From contig BSYO01000035.1 in the NCBI GenBank assembly GCA_033239525.1, positions 4,376,627-4,440,626 of the forward strand: 64,000 nucleotides of DNA, in the 5' to 3' direction. Positions within the stretch are counted from its first letter, which is position 1. Each line of letters begins with the position of its first letter. The notes under the pieces are model-generated. The model searched no databases. It was not told where the DNA came from and saw only the letters and a program-made list of their open reading frames with translations. Of the stretch, positions 13,948-25,249 are shown piece by piece. The DNA is from Nepenthes gracilis. Taxonomy: Eukaryota; Streptophyta; Magnoliopsida; Caryophyllales; Nepenthaceae. The position numbers and the translations under genes were made by a program.

Positions 13948-14431
13948 TGAGAGTCCCACATCAGATGGGGAGGTGAACGAAGCGTACCTTATAAAGGGCG
14001 TGGATATCTCTTCCATTGTGGACGCGTTTTGGGGGCGGCTGGGCCGTCTGTCAGAAACAAAACCATGTGGGTTGCGTGTTGGCCTGGGACGCCGTAAGTT
14101 CCCCCAACTCAAAGCGGACAATATCCACAGGTGCGGATCTTGTGGGGATTACAAATGGTATCGGAGCCAGGATCCGGTCGGGTGTGCTAATGGGACGCTG
14201 GGTCCCCAATGGGGGTGGATCAGAGAGAGTCCGCGTCGGATGGGGAGGTGATAACGAGGCGCACCTTTATAAAGGGCGTAGATATATCTTCCATTGTTGA
14301 CGCGTTTTGGGGGCGGTTGGGTCGTCTGCCAGGAACAAAACCATGCGGGTGCATGTTGGCCTGGGATGCCGTAAGTTCCTCCAGCCCAAAGCGGACAATA
14401 TCCACAGTGCGGATGCGTCGGGGACGTTACA
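13948..14431 (+). mobile_element. Complete TRIM (terminal-repeat retrotransposon in miniature)
   Basis: Two direct repeats, 13948-14153 (starts TGAGAGTCCCACATCAG, ends TTACA) and about 14221-14431 (ends GTTACA), flank an internal segment of only about 67 bp. Shared landmarks are GACGCGTTTTGGGGGCGG, GGCCTGGGA(C/T)GCCGTAAG and AAAGCGGACAATATCCACAG. Just inside the first repeat, from 14156, is TGGTATCGGAGC, one base off the TGGTATCAGAGC primer site complementary to initiator Met-tRNA. Just before the second repeat is a purine tract (AATGGGGGTGGAT), the polypurine primer. There is no coding capacity, so it would have moved with enzymes from another element. A 5-bp target duplication (ATATT) brackets it. 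The repeats have diverged visibly, so the insertion is not recent. ORFs inside it are incidental. Confidence 0.92.
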
Positions 14432-14436
14432 ATATT
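14432..14436 (+). repeat. Right target-site duplication of TRIM (ATATT)
   Basis: Exact match to 13943-13947, immediately after the terminal CA of the second repeat. Confidence 0.85.
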
Positions 14437-15551
14437 ATTTCATATGAGCTTCCTAAAAATCTATTATTTTGTATTAATACTCAGATGACTTTACCCCACA
14501 ATTTCATTTGTCTCCTTTACAATACCATTCTTTCACTTATGAATAATGTATTATGTTGTTCTATATAATAACAAATTATTGAACAATTTTATAAAATAAA
14601 TAAAAAAACAAAAACTACTATAAGAATACAAAATATAAAACATTAGTTCTTCATAAATTAGCAATATATATATTTTTTAATTTTTTTCTTTTTCATATGT
14701 GTGTACATATAATTTATTTCAAAGATTATTTTATAGAGTTCAGATATGATAAGTAGTTATAATCAATATAATAACAAATTAATCAATATACCAAATAATA
14801 TAAGACGTCGGATAAATATAAATTTAATAGAAAAAAATAAGTAATCATCTATCATTAATTGTGAATTAATATCTAGTACAATATTATATTTTTTAATAAT
14901 TAATTAAATTTAATATATTTTTAAAGTAATTAATTAATAATTAATAATTAGATATTATAAAATAATATAAGAACGATGGTGGATTATGTTTGCTTCGTTT
15001 CTTCAAAGCCATCAGGTGCCAAGTTGGCAACTTGCAGCCAATGGGAAACGTCCTTTGCCACTCCTCATGAAGAGGTGGTTGGCTGCTCTCTTAGACTTCT
15101 CCCCTTTTATTTTTATTTTTTAATCTTTTCGTCATTGATTACCATACCATTCAGTTATTATTAATATTATATTAAAATTTTATATTCTTATAATCTATTT
15201 TATTTTAAGTTATATTTATTAAATATTATTTATTTTTAAATAAATAATAATAATTTAGAGGATGAGACAGTTCTTCACTCCAAGAGCAAATGAGGGTCCC
15301 AATTCTAGTCTACACCACATAATTATTAGAGTATTTATATTAGATTATCTCTTTTAAAGCCTCTAAATTAGATTGTTCGTATTATTATTTTAAATTTAAA
15401 TGTGTTACAAATTATATGACATATCCTTTTTTTTTTTTGTAAATAAGTAATTATATTAAAGTGTAAAAGAAAATGTAACTAGCTAAATTTATATGGCACA
15501 TTGAACTGTTTATATTGACTGTATACACAAATAAACTAATAATTTTTAGAA
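14437..15551. other. AT-rich intergenic stretch, no gene seen
   Basis: Long A/T runs and a short GC-richer island at 14975-15110 with a 62-codon ORF of no recognisable similarity. An AT-rich foldback-like segment lies at 15160-15260. Confidence 0.45.
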
Positions 15552-16257
15552 AAAATTTTAAAAATAGTTAAATATATTTTTTTAACTTATTTCTTAACGG
15601 TTATATTTTATTTATCATATAATTTAACTATATCTTTTTTAAAAAATATTTTTTTTAACATAGGGATAATGTAAATTGAAATTGAGATTAGCAGTGGTAG
15701 CGACAACTGTAAAAAGAATAACAAGTGACGTTTGAAATAGATAAATGTTAAATTTAAAGTGTCCAAAATAAGTCTTTTTATTTGTAAATTTTAAGTTTTG
15801 CCTAAAACTTTTTTAAATGGTTCAATATAACTTTTTTTTTACTTTAAATGTATTTATTCAGATATATATATATATATATATACTCATTTAGACGGAGAAA
15901 TTTGAGTGATCTTAATTTTCAGAAAGGTAGTAGGCCAAAAAGTTTGAAACTTGCCATTGAAGAATGGAAAAAAAATTTTAAAATAGTTAAATATATTCCT
16001 ATCCTATTAAGATCTTTTTGACAACTTTAAGTGACGTTTGAAATAGATAAAGTATTAGTGTCCAAAATAAGTCTTTTTATTTGTAATAAAACTTTTTAAA
16101 GTTCAATATTTTTTTTTACTTTAAATGTATTTATTCAGATATATATATATATATATATACTCATTTAGACGGAGAAATTTGAGTGATCTTAATTTTCAGA
16201 AAGGTAGTAGGCCAAAGAAGTGTTGAACACTTCAACTTAGCCATTGAAGAATGGAAG
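15552..16257. repeat. Tandem duplication with (AT)n cores
   Basis: Unit one (about 15552-15969) and unit two (about 15970-16257) share, in order, AATTTTAAAA(A)TAGTTAAATATAT, GACAACT, AGTGACGTTTGAAATAGATA, GTCCAAAATAAGTCTTTTTA, an (AT)n tract, ACGGAGAAATTTGAGTGATC and GCCATTGAAGAATGG. Unit two is about 130 bp shorter because of scattered internal gaps, yet the 3' half is almost identical. No gene is seen. Confidence 0.75.
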
Positions 16258-18892
16258 GCATCTACCTCATTCTGATCATTTGCTTTAAAGAATTGGAAAG
16301 TATTAGGCCAGTAATCCAAAAGTCTTCCTCCTCCTCCATTGTTCCAATCATATTGATCGATAAACAGAAAATTTGGCATCATTGTTGAAAAAATTTGTTA
16401 TCAAAGCTATATTTGTCAATCGAGCTATAAGCACGTGTAGGTAGGTGGCTAAGAGGGAGGGAGTTGCCTTTTCAATCAGTCATTGGGTAACGTTTGATAG
16501 ATGACACCCCTCTGTTTTACAATATAGCCCAAAAGGGATATCGAATAATATTTAAATAGGCCAGTTGTCCATTTATGAATTAGTGATCCAATCTTTCAGC
16601 CTAGCCCATTTAGTTATATGGCCTGTGTATCACTCGTCTCATATTAGGGTGCCTCTTTCAAGGACTCTTATCATAAACCCACTCGAGCTTGAAGCTAAAA
16701 ATAAGGAATGAAACATGTAGGAAGGAATTGAACTCTTACTAAATTGGCCTTTCAGACGAAAGGAAGGAAAGTACCATATCAGTTAAATACACTCCCCCCC
16801 ATAAGCCCATATGGAGTCCATCTTCTTGCTTTTCATCTTTATAATTAGGAATTCATTTCTTGTGCACTATTGCAGTCTTTGTGCTGGGTTGATTATCTTT
16901 TTTTTTTTTTTTTTTTGTGTTCTTGAAGAGCCCAATACAATGAGGTCTCCCCACACATATTATTTTTAGAGAGATCTAGTTGAAAGATCGACAGACGCTC
17001 ACTTAACTAAAATAACTGTGAAATAAAGCTACCATGCTTTAGTGAAAATCTCCAAAAAGTACTTTTCAAAAGGTTGGTAGAACACTCATCTCTTTGAATA
17101 TAAGGAGGCACCTTCCATACACACTTTTTAGATGAGAACACAGATAACAGAAGTAAAATTCTTTAAAAAGTCAAGGTCGTGAGTAGCTAAGAGGGTCCCT
17201 TGGAGACTTTATTTTTTCTTCTTTGGTTGTTATTCTAAGCTTCCTTGGAATAAAATTTATTGTAGGTAAAATTTATAACATATAATAAATAAAAAATTAT
17301 TAAATATTTTATTCACCTATAATTTATTTACAATTTAGTCTATACATAAGACCATTAAATTTTTTTTTTTAAAATTCTCAACATATCTTAAATATAAAGG
17401 GTAAAATAATTAACATTAATCTTATTATATTAAACCAATAATATTAAAAATAATGCGTTCCATGGCATGTATAAGTTAAAAAAAATATTTTATTTTGGCA
17501 TATTATAATAAATATTTAAATAATGTTTAAAGGATTGACATGTAACCCTACCATTTTATTATTACTGAAAATAGATTTACTGATTTTCTTAATTATCTAT
17601 TAAATAATAACTAAATAATTTATAATTTTAGATTAAAAATTACATCAATCTTGAATGGATTTTAGTGAGCTCTATCTCTTATAAAGATTAAAAGGTTTAT
17701 TCCTCATATATTGGCCATCTATTTTTAAATAGATAATTATAATAAAATAATTTTTAAAAAAATTTAAAATATATTAAAATTAAATATTTTAAAATAATTA
17801 GATTATAATTATTTATTTAAAAATAAAAAATTAAAATTTAAAAATAAATATCATTATTTTTTAAAAAATAGAGTCCCCTCAATCTTCAACAAATGTACAA
17901 CCATTAAAATGCTTGCACACTCTCTAAGTGTGCATGCATTATGATTTTTGTTAATTCAAGATTTTCCTTTTTTTTATTTTTTCAATTTACATTCAAATTT
18001 ATTTTTTAAAAATCTTAAATTTTTAATTTTATGCCACATATAATTTCAGTAAAATTTATTGTGTTCTAAGTCCTATAGTAATATACATGTCAAGCCGAAA
18101 ATGCTGTGTTAGGGTGGCCACATACTCACTCAAAATTATTTAACTGAGAAGAAAATATTAAATATAATAAATTATTAATAAAATAAAAACTTTAAATAAA
18201 ATAAAATAAAAAGGATAAATATATTAAATATAAGCTGGATGCGTATGGAATGACTTATATGATGGTGCCCCATGGCTTATCTATATAAACTTTTATATAT
18301 ATAATTATTTTTTTAATTATATTTTAACTTTGGTCAATTATGATTAGATGAGAATATATAAGTTTAAGTGATGGAAAGCACATTTGTCTTTTAACTAAGG
18401 AACAACTCAATTAATGATGAAAAAGATTGGTAATTAGAGTGCACTAATCTACTTAATTATTCCTTAAACAAGATTATAAATAAAAAATTAGCTAAATAAT
18501 AAATTATCTACTATCATAAAAAGAAAAGAAAAAAAAAAAAAAAAGGAGAGGGGGTTAAGCTTACATTATTATATTATAAGGTTAATTTACAACAATTCAA
18601 GAACCCTATATTTTAATATTATAATATTAATAATATAATATCAATTTTAATATTAAAATTGATGACAATTTTAATATTATAAAGTTTATGTTTACGTATG
18701 AAATTTGTTAAGGGTATATTTGGATTACAAAAATATAAATAAAAAAAATCAAAAAAAATATTATTTTTGGGTATTTGAATTGGATGAAAAAAATTAGAGA
18801 GAAACAGTATGAAAAAATATTTATAAAAATGATTATTATGTTTTTCATTTAATAACAATTATTAACATATTAAAAGTATGTATTTTTTAACA
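16258..18892. other. AT-rich intergenic stretch, no gene seen
   Basis: A short ORF on the minus strand at 16161-16382 has no similarity I recognise. There is a poly(T) run at about 16898-16916 and an AT-rich foldback similar to the 8.5-kb one at about 17690-17885, ending AATAGAGTCCCC. No host exon series is visible. Confidence 0.45.
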
Positions 18893-18897
18893 GTTTT

Positions 18898-19636
18898 TGT
18901 TGGAAAATATAGTGACAGACTTTCCCACTCAAATATTACAGTAAAGAAGATGAACGAAGAAGAACAATGGACACAAGAAATTTTACGTGGAAAATCCTTT
19001 TCAATCAAGGAAAAAATCACGGGACAATCCGTCCACTAAACGTATTTCACTATGTGAGAGATTTGGAAACAAATTTTCCTGTTACACAGTAGAGAATAAA
19101 GAGAAATTGAAGAAGCAGCTACAGTAATACACTCACATGATTGCTTACAGTTTCTCCTTCCTTCACCGTTTTTCTCTCGTTTTTCTTGCTCACACTGGTA
19201 CACCGCCACTCTACATACATGAAAAGATATATAGAGCAATATTCAATACATGAAAGGATAGAAACAATTCCTTTTAACAATATGAATATTTCCCTGTCCA
19301 AAAATACGGCTCCTGCAAAACCGTCTGAGATTATATATTTTCAGACGATCTGCTGAGCTGGCACTATTTAGCATTGCCCGGTGGGCGGCCAACCGTTAGC
19401 CGTCCGCGTTCTTCACGAGGCCGGTCAACACCTCCATTGACCGTCTGCAACTTGCTCTTTTGGAACCTCTCAGTGAAACCGGTTTACTTCGCCGCCAAAC
19501 CGGTCAACAACTCGTTGACCGTCCATCCGGTCAACTCCCCGTTGACTGGAACTTCATTCCTTTATAAAATGGCACATTTGTGCTCCGCCCAAGTTATTCG
19601 ATTACAAGAGCTTCTTTACGAGAGTGATTCCCAACA
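18898..19636. mobile_element. Solo LTR with GTTTT target duplication
   Basis: The interval starts TGTTGGAAAATATAG and ends ATTCCCAACA, giving the TGTTGG/CCAACA inverted termini typical of many Ty1/copia LTRs. It is bracketed by GTTTT at 18893-18897 and 19637-19641. There is no primer site or coding interior, so it is a solo LTR (739 bp) left by LTR-LTR recombination. A TTTTACGTGG word lies 83 bp from the left end and a similar one lies in the solo LTR at 58371. A CTTTATAAAA box sits near 19560. Superfamily assignment is inferred from the termini only. Confidence 0.85.
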
Positions 19637-19641
19637 GTTTT

Positions 19642-20494
19642 TTGGATCACCAAATAACAATAATATTTTTATTAAAATTTAACATGAATTTTCATAAGAT
19701 CTAAATAGATGAATTTTATATTCTTATTTTATTTTTATTTTTTTTTAAATCAAACATACCCAAAGGTGGAATGACATCGGGTTAAATGCCCTTATTTTAA
19801 ATTAAATACCTAATGACACTTTTATGATAATATAAAATAATATAACATTTTATTACTCTTTCTACTTTTATATAAAATATAATTTCTTTTAAAAAATTAA
19901 AGTAATAATAAAATATAACGTGACCTAAAATATTATAATTTATAGAATGTCAAACTCCAATTATCATTTCAAAAAGTTAGTTGGTTGTACCGACAATGCT
20001 AGCCAATAGCCCTCTTTTTTTGTTATTTTAAATAAATTTTTTAGCTTCTAATATCCATTGATATTAGTGCATAATGTTTAGAAATTCAAAGGGGTAAGTA
20101 AATGAAAGTGATTAACACATGACAATAATTATTTATTAATTAAATAATTAGTTGGTAAATTAGGATAATTAAATTTTATAATATTTTATATCGATACTTG
20201 GCCTTTTTTTTAATATTATGTAGTTTTTTAATTGAATAATAATATGTTTAAAAATTATGCACAACAAATATAAAAATATAACTATGGTTGGGTAAAGTTT
20301 ATATTTAAAGATAAAAAATAATGATATTTATAAATATTTAAAAAATATATCTATAAAAGATAAGATAATAAATAACGTTTAATATGATTTAAAGTTTAAA
20401 ATATAAGCTTACAAAAATATCGATTAAAAAATGTTAATTAGTTGTAATTAAATGTAAAAAAAAAGAGATTTATCTAAAAAAATAAAAAATAATA
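19642..20494. other. AT-rich intergenic stretch, no gene seen
   Basis: Only A/T-rich sequence and short chance ORFs are visible. Confidence 0.4.
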
Positions 20495-20990
20495 TTGATG
20501 GGTCCTACTATGTCGTTGGTTGATTCAAAATGGGGCCCATCCATTAGTGAAGCCCAACAAAAAACGAAGCCCAGAAGGTCATATGGTAGATCTAGCAATG
20601 GCCAGCACATAATAGATTGATGGAGATAGAGGCTAGCCAAGCCCAACAGGTGACCCCTGCAAAATAACCAATCCCATTGTATAAACCATTCAGCACAGTG
20701 ACGACAGTCTGACCAGCGCAGAAAGTGCTGACACAGCAAGTACATGCTATTGGTAGCCATAGTCAACGCTCAAAAAGGATAGTCATATTTACCTACTCGC
20801 AACAGAAAGGATGTTGTTGCTACTAAACTACTGCCACCGTCAGTGTGGCTCGACGAATTACCTACCAAAATAATTTGTCAAATGTCATCAGAGACCACAC
20901 ACGCTCACACTATTATCACAAAACGACAGCTGATACTAGTAGTTTCGACTAACGAATTGCAAATCTCGGCGCGGTAGCTATCATTTGAAA
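20495..20990. mobile_element. Possible LTR fragment
   Basis: A GC-richer island opening TTGATGGGTCCTAC, close to the TGTGATGGGTCCC start of the LTR at 62386. It is rich in GGCCCA/GAAGCCCA words like that LTR. No matching second end, target duplication or interior is seen, so this is a tentative call. Confidence 0.35.
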
Positions 20991-22124
20991 TATTTTTACA
21001 AAAATATTACACATAATCGAGTCGAATGGTAAAAAATTATATAGCCAATTTCATTTGGAAATCATTAAATTTTGATAGTTATTGATCATTATGATGGTTA
21101 ACTATTGAAATTCAAAGTCATAAAGATAAAGGCAAAAGGGGATTGGGACAGGTTAAGTAAGATAAGGGTAACAAAATACTTTATCCATGCTTGGGTGGGA
21201 ATTAAATGATGATAGATGGGGTTGGATTTCCGAATTAGAAATTAAAATTTTGAGTTTTAATTTTTTTTTAGAATTTAAAAATAGCATAATTTTTTATAAT
21301 CTTTATATAAAAAATAAAAAAATTTAATTTTAATATTGAGAATTAACTATGAATTATATATGATAAAATTAAACTAGCAAATACTAGATGATAATTTTTT
21401 TTTTTAATTATTTGGGTTAGATAGATGCTATAATACCATTATTTTTAAAAAATTTTTCAAATTATATATAAAGTATTATCTAAAAATATAAAAATTAATA
21501 TTTAAATAAAAAAATGTTGGTAAAAACATATTTTAATATTATATGTAGGGGAAAATTTATTTGAAAATATTAAAACAAAGTTTTTATAAAAATAATTTGT
21601 AAAATAAAAAACAATATTTATGTAAAATTACTTTTTCAAAACAAAGCAAATATATTATGTGAAGAAAATATTTTTTAAATATTACTCAAAATATTAAAAT
21701 AATGTTAGATTAATTAAATGAATAATTCTAAACAATTCGTTTTTGTATAACTAAATTAGGACTTATTTGAATTTAAGTAAAGTTATAAGAAAGAAAAAAA
21801 ATTAAAAAAAAATTACCTTTTTATATTTAAATTGTATAAAAATTGACAATAAAAAAATTTAATAAAAATATATATTAAAATATTTATATTTAAGTGAAAT
21901 AATTTTTTATTTTATTTTATTTTATTTTTCAATTAAATGCAGTTAAATCCTGAATAAGGAATTATAATGTGAGGGCAGGCATCGGTTCTTGCGCCTAATT
22001 ACAATTTTTTTCCTCCTTCGCGGGAATAATAAATTATTATTTAATTACGGATATTATTTTTTTAATTCTAGCGATATTTTCTGTTTCCAGATTTGTCCCT
22101 CATCATTTTCCAAAATATTCTACC
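20991..22124. other. AT-rich upstream region of the ABA receptor
   Basis: Very AT-rich with no gene seen. It presumably holds the distal promoter of the gene starting at 22229. I did not find a convincing ABRE cluster by eye. Confidence 0.4.
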
Positions 22125-22132
22125 TTTATAAA
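22125..22132 (+). promoter_or_regulatory. Candidate TATA box of the ABA receptor gene
   Basis: TTTATAAA lies 97 bp upstream of the start codon in otherwise mixed sequence. This fits a short leader beginning about 30 bp downstream. Inference from sequence only. Confidence 0.5.
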
Positions 22133-22228
22133 CAATTCTGTTGTAGGAAAACCAAACGAACACTTCTCTTCCCGCATCCTCACGCGCCGCAAGTCTCTTC
22201 TTCCCCCCTCCCGCCTCTCTATTCTTCA

Positions 22229-22884
22229 ATGGCAGAGAATCAGGAACCTTCCGCGCTGGAAGGGGAGCAGCAGGAAGGAGGAAATGAATCGGAAGCGATC
22301 ATAACCACCACGACTCACGACAGGAAGACGCCCTCCGGGTTGACACAGGACGAGTTCGACGAGCTGAAGCCGTTTGTGGCCGAGTTCCACACCTACCGAA
22401 TCCACAACGGCCGGCAATGCTCCTCCCTGCTCGCGCAGCTGATCCACGCTCCGCGCGACGTCGTCTGGTCCATCGTCCGGCGATTCGACAAGCCCCAGGC
22501 CTATAAGCACTTCATCAAGAGCTGTACGGTCAAGGAGGGATTCGAAATCACCGTCGGCTGCACGCGCGACGTCAACGTCATCTCCGGATTGCCTGCCGAG
22601 ACCAGCACCGAGAGGCTAGACATACTGGACGACGACCGATACGTCACCGGATTCAGCATCATCGGCGGAGAGCATCGGCTGAGGAACTACCGGTCCGTCA
22701 CCACCTTACATGAGGTCGGCCATCAGGACGGCAGTGGACGGAAGATCTGCACGGTTTTGCTGGAGTCGTACGTGGTGGATGTGCCGGGGGAAACACGGAG
22801 GAGGATACGCGTCTGTTCGCTGATACTGTTGTCAAGCTGAACCTGCAGAAACTGGCGTCGATCGCCGTTGGATTGGTTCGTTAA
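22229..22884 (+). CDS. PYL1: ABA receptor, PYR1/PYL1 type, with one-base frameshift
   Basis: Encodes a START-domain abscisic acid receptor that, with ABA bound, inhibits clade A PP2C phosphatases in cytosol and nucleus. The intact frame runs 22229-22840. It includes AEFHTY (51-56), WSIVRRFDKPQ (80-90, with the ABA-carboxylate lysine at 88), the gate loop SGLPA (119-123), TSTERLDILDDDR, the latch GGEHRL (146-151) and LESYVVDVP (179-187). An acidic, low-complexity N-terminal extension (1-37) and PSGLTQDEFDEL favour PYL1 over PYR1. After residue 187 the frame is lost. One base is missing within 22785-22794 compared with the family's VDVPEGN-type segment. The +1-shifted frame resumes with ADTVVKLNLQKLASIA and stops at TAA 22882-22884, giving about 218 codons. 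It is read without introns. The start was chosen because the ORF's earlier ATG at 21989 lies upstream of the TATA-like box. The shift removes the PP2C-contacting C-terminal helix, so this is either a pseudogene or a consensus error at a GGGGGAAA run. Confidence 0.9.
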
Positions 22885-24399
22885 GGCGGCGGCGGAAAGC
22901 CATCACAGGTGATGTGAACCAGATAAAGGATGAGGGGAAGGTGGGACTACAGAAGAGTTTGAATCTGAAAAGGTAATATTCATTTATGTTTTCGCATTGT
23001 TTTTAACTCTTCAATTTTCTTCACAATATAAATGAATTATGCAGCTGGAAATTTGTTGAAAGTCCTGACTTGCTGCAATGGAATGTAATTAAGCCATTTC
23101 TCATGCTTATCTTTTATTTTATTGTGGTCCAATGAACACTTTGCTTTAATTTTGATTAATTAATAACCGGGTATTATATTATCTATCTATCTATCTGTAT
23201 ATTTTAAAAAATTTATATAAAAATAGATAAATAGATAAATATTATATCACTTATATGATATATATTATGTTATTTAAGTTTGAAAAAGATAACCAGAAAT
23301 GATAGTAACTATTCTATCATCTTGTTACCACTCGACTGGCCTTGCTGTCGAAACAAGCTACCACCCACGTTGGCGGTTGCTACGGCCATGGCCATCCCCT
23401 CCCATCAACCACCAACCATTTTCAAGGCTTCGAGTCACACTGATTACCCACTATCAAACTCCGATATTAGAAGTTTCTCTTATTAAGCTAGATTAGAGAA
23501 TATTTTTTAGTTATTTTTTAAAATATTTTTGATAATATGTGATCCCATTTATTTATCTAAACTAAGATATTTGTATAATAATATATAGATAAATATGTAC
23601 TACATCAGCTAAAATTGTATCAAGGATCGCTAGAGAATGTTTTGTAAATATTTCTCTTAGCCTATCCATATTAATAATACCACTTAATAATAGATGGATG
23701 TATAGAAACTATAGTGTTTGAGAATGTCCCCAAGATGATTCAAATGTGTCCCCAAATATTATTCATCATGTTTCATATGCCAAAGTCCGATTATATTAAA
23801 TTTCTTAATTAACAATTGAGTTAAATTATATTTTAATCTTTAAAATTTAAATTTAAATTATTTATTTTATCAATAAAATCTAAAATAATATTAAAATGTG
23901 AACCTGCAAATCAAATATCAACAAACAACTGAAAATAAAATAATAATTCAAATCACGATATTTTAATATCACACTCAAAAGTGACTTTACATGCTGACAT
24001 TTATAAAACCTCAAATTATACGCAAGAAAAAGTATTCATTTTAAAATTAGAATAATTAAAAATTATAATCCAATTGAATTGTTAAGAAAAACTGAAAACC
24101 AGACTTAAACACTGCCTTTTTACCTCATTGTTGATTGAAACACAATAAAAATCTAAATAAGCTAAAACTAACAAAATAAAATTACTATTTTTTTCTCAAT
24201 AATAATACATAAATTGATCCAAAATCCTAAGTCTAATCCCTAAATAGCCATCTTTAATCCGATCACTTGTAAGTAAATACCAAATTTTCTAATCTAAAAT
24301 ATTAGTAAAAGAAAAATAAGAGTAAACCAATTGTTCAATAAAATATATATATAATTTTTATATGTGAACATGTATATTAAAAGGCATTCTAGATTATGA
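22885..24399. other. 3' flank of the ABA receptor and AT-rich intergenic DNA
   Basis: The first 200 bp are probably 3' UTR. A GTAATATT...TATGCAG stretch at about 22972-23043 could be a UTR intron, but this is weak. A (CTAT)n microsatellite lies near 23178-23196. No other gene is seen. Confidence 0.4.
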
Positions 24400-25170
24400 T
24401 ATGATCAAATACCCATGGGCGGACAATGGAACCTAGAGGGTATCCGACCCGCATCACATCCTCGCAAGCCCAAGGTCTAAGCAATGTCCTGATTGGCCTA
24501 GTTGGCCTAATCAGGATGGCCCACAAACCTCTTCCCACGTCCTGAAACTACTTATTATAATTAGCCAATATAGCTTTGCAAGTATCTGAAAAATATTTAT
24601 CCGCATGATTGTCACCAAAATGGCAACAAAATCAGAATAATCTAAAATTAGGCATATGATCCAAAGAAAGAAGGAATTTTCTTGACCTGCCATGGTTGCC
24701 ATAATCAACACTCAAATCCCCATGAAAACTTATTAAATCAGTATAGATAGCTGTCAGCTAGTCTTGGTGCCCAAGTAGGATTGAGTTGGCTCAAATATTA
24801 TAAATACCTCCTCATCCCAAGGTGATAGGGGCACTTAAGAACCCACAGAGGCACAACTCTATGCCCAAAGAACCTCTAAAGAAATCCTTCACAACTCATG
24901 CTCCCTCAATCTCAAAGCGGCTACACGTCAAGCGCAAGCTTCAACTTAGACTCAAACCCCACACTCTTACATCATCACACATATCCTCCATTCTTGCATC
25001 TTTTCATCTATTTGAGGAAGATTAATAAAATGATAAATCATAAATTCTTTGATCGCTTATTTTTAGTTGTAGTGTATAGAATTCAAGTTATCAAGAATAG
25101 AAACTTGACCCGTTTATATTCAACCCGTCGTGAAATATCAAGTGACACTCTAATCTATCAATAATCTAAA
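24400..25170 (+). mobile_element. LTR-like fragment
   Basis: A GC-richer island with GGCCCA/GGCCTA words and, at about 24800, ATTATAAATACCTCCTC. That word is almost identical to the ACTATAAATACCTCCTC of the LTR at 62386-63541, so it is likely the TATA/start region of a related LTR. Ends and target duplication are not found. Confidence 0.4.
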
Positions 25171-25249
25171 TTTAGGACGCATATATATGCTCAAAGTACA
25201 CAAAAATATAGAGAAATAAAGATAAAAAATAACTGCACCAATAAATGAT

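Noticed and set aside
13864..14568. Overlapping ORFs of up to 119 codons over the TRIM
   Set aside because: They cross terminal repeats on both strands and follow the repeat structure. TRIMs have no coding capacity.
16161..16382. 73-codon minus-strand ORF with a Gly/Asn-rich start
   Set aside because: It ends inside the duplicated segment at 15.55-16.26 kb, and the other unit does not keep the frame.
19374..19682. 102-codon ORF
   Set aside because: It straddles the end of the solo LTR and its target duplication.
21989..22228. Upstream N-terminal extension of the ABA receptor ORF
   Set aside because: It is low-complexity AT-rich sequence with a TATA-like box inside it. The family starts near the ATG at 22229.
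22226..22510. 94-codon minus-strand ORF under the ABA receptor
   Set aside because: Antisense shadow of a GC-rich coding region with no domain signal.
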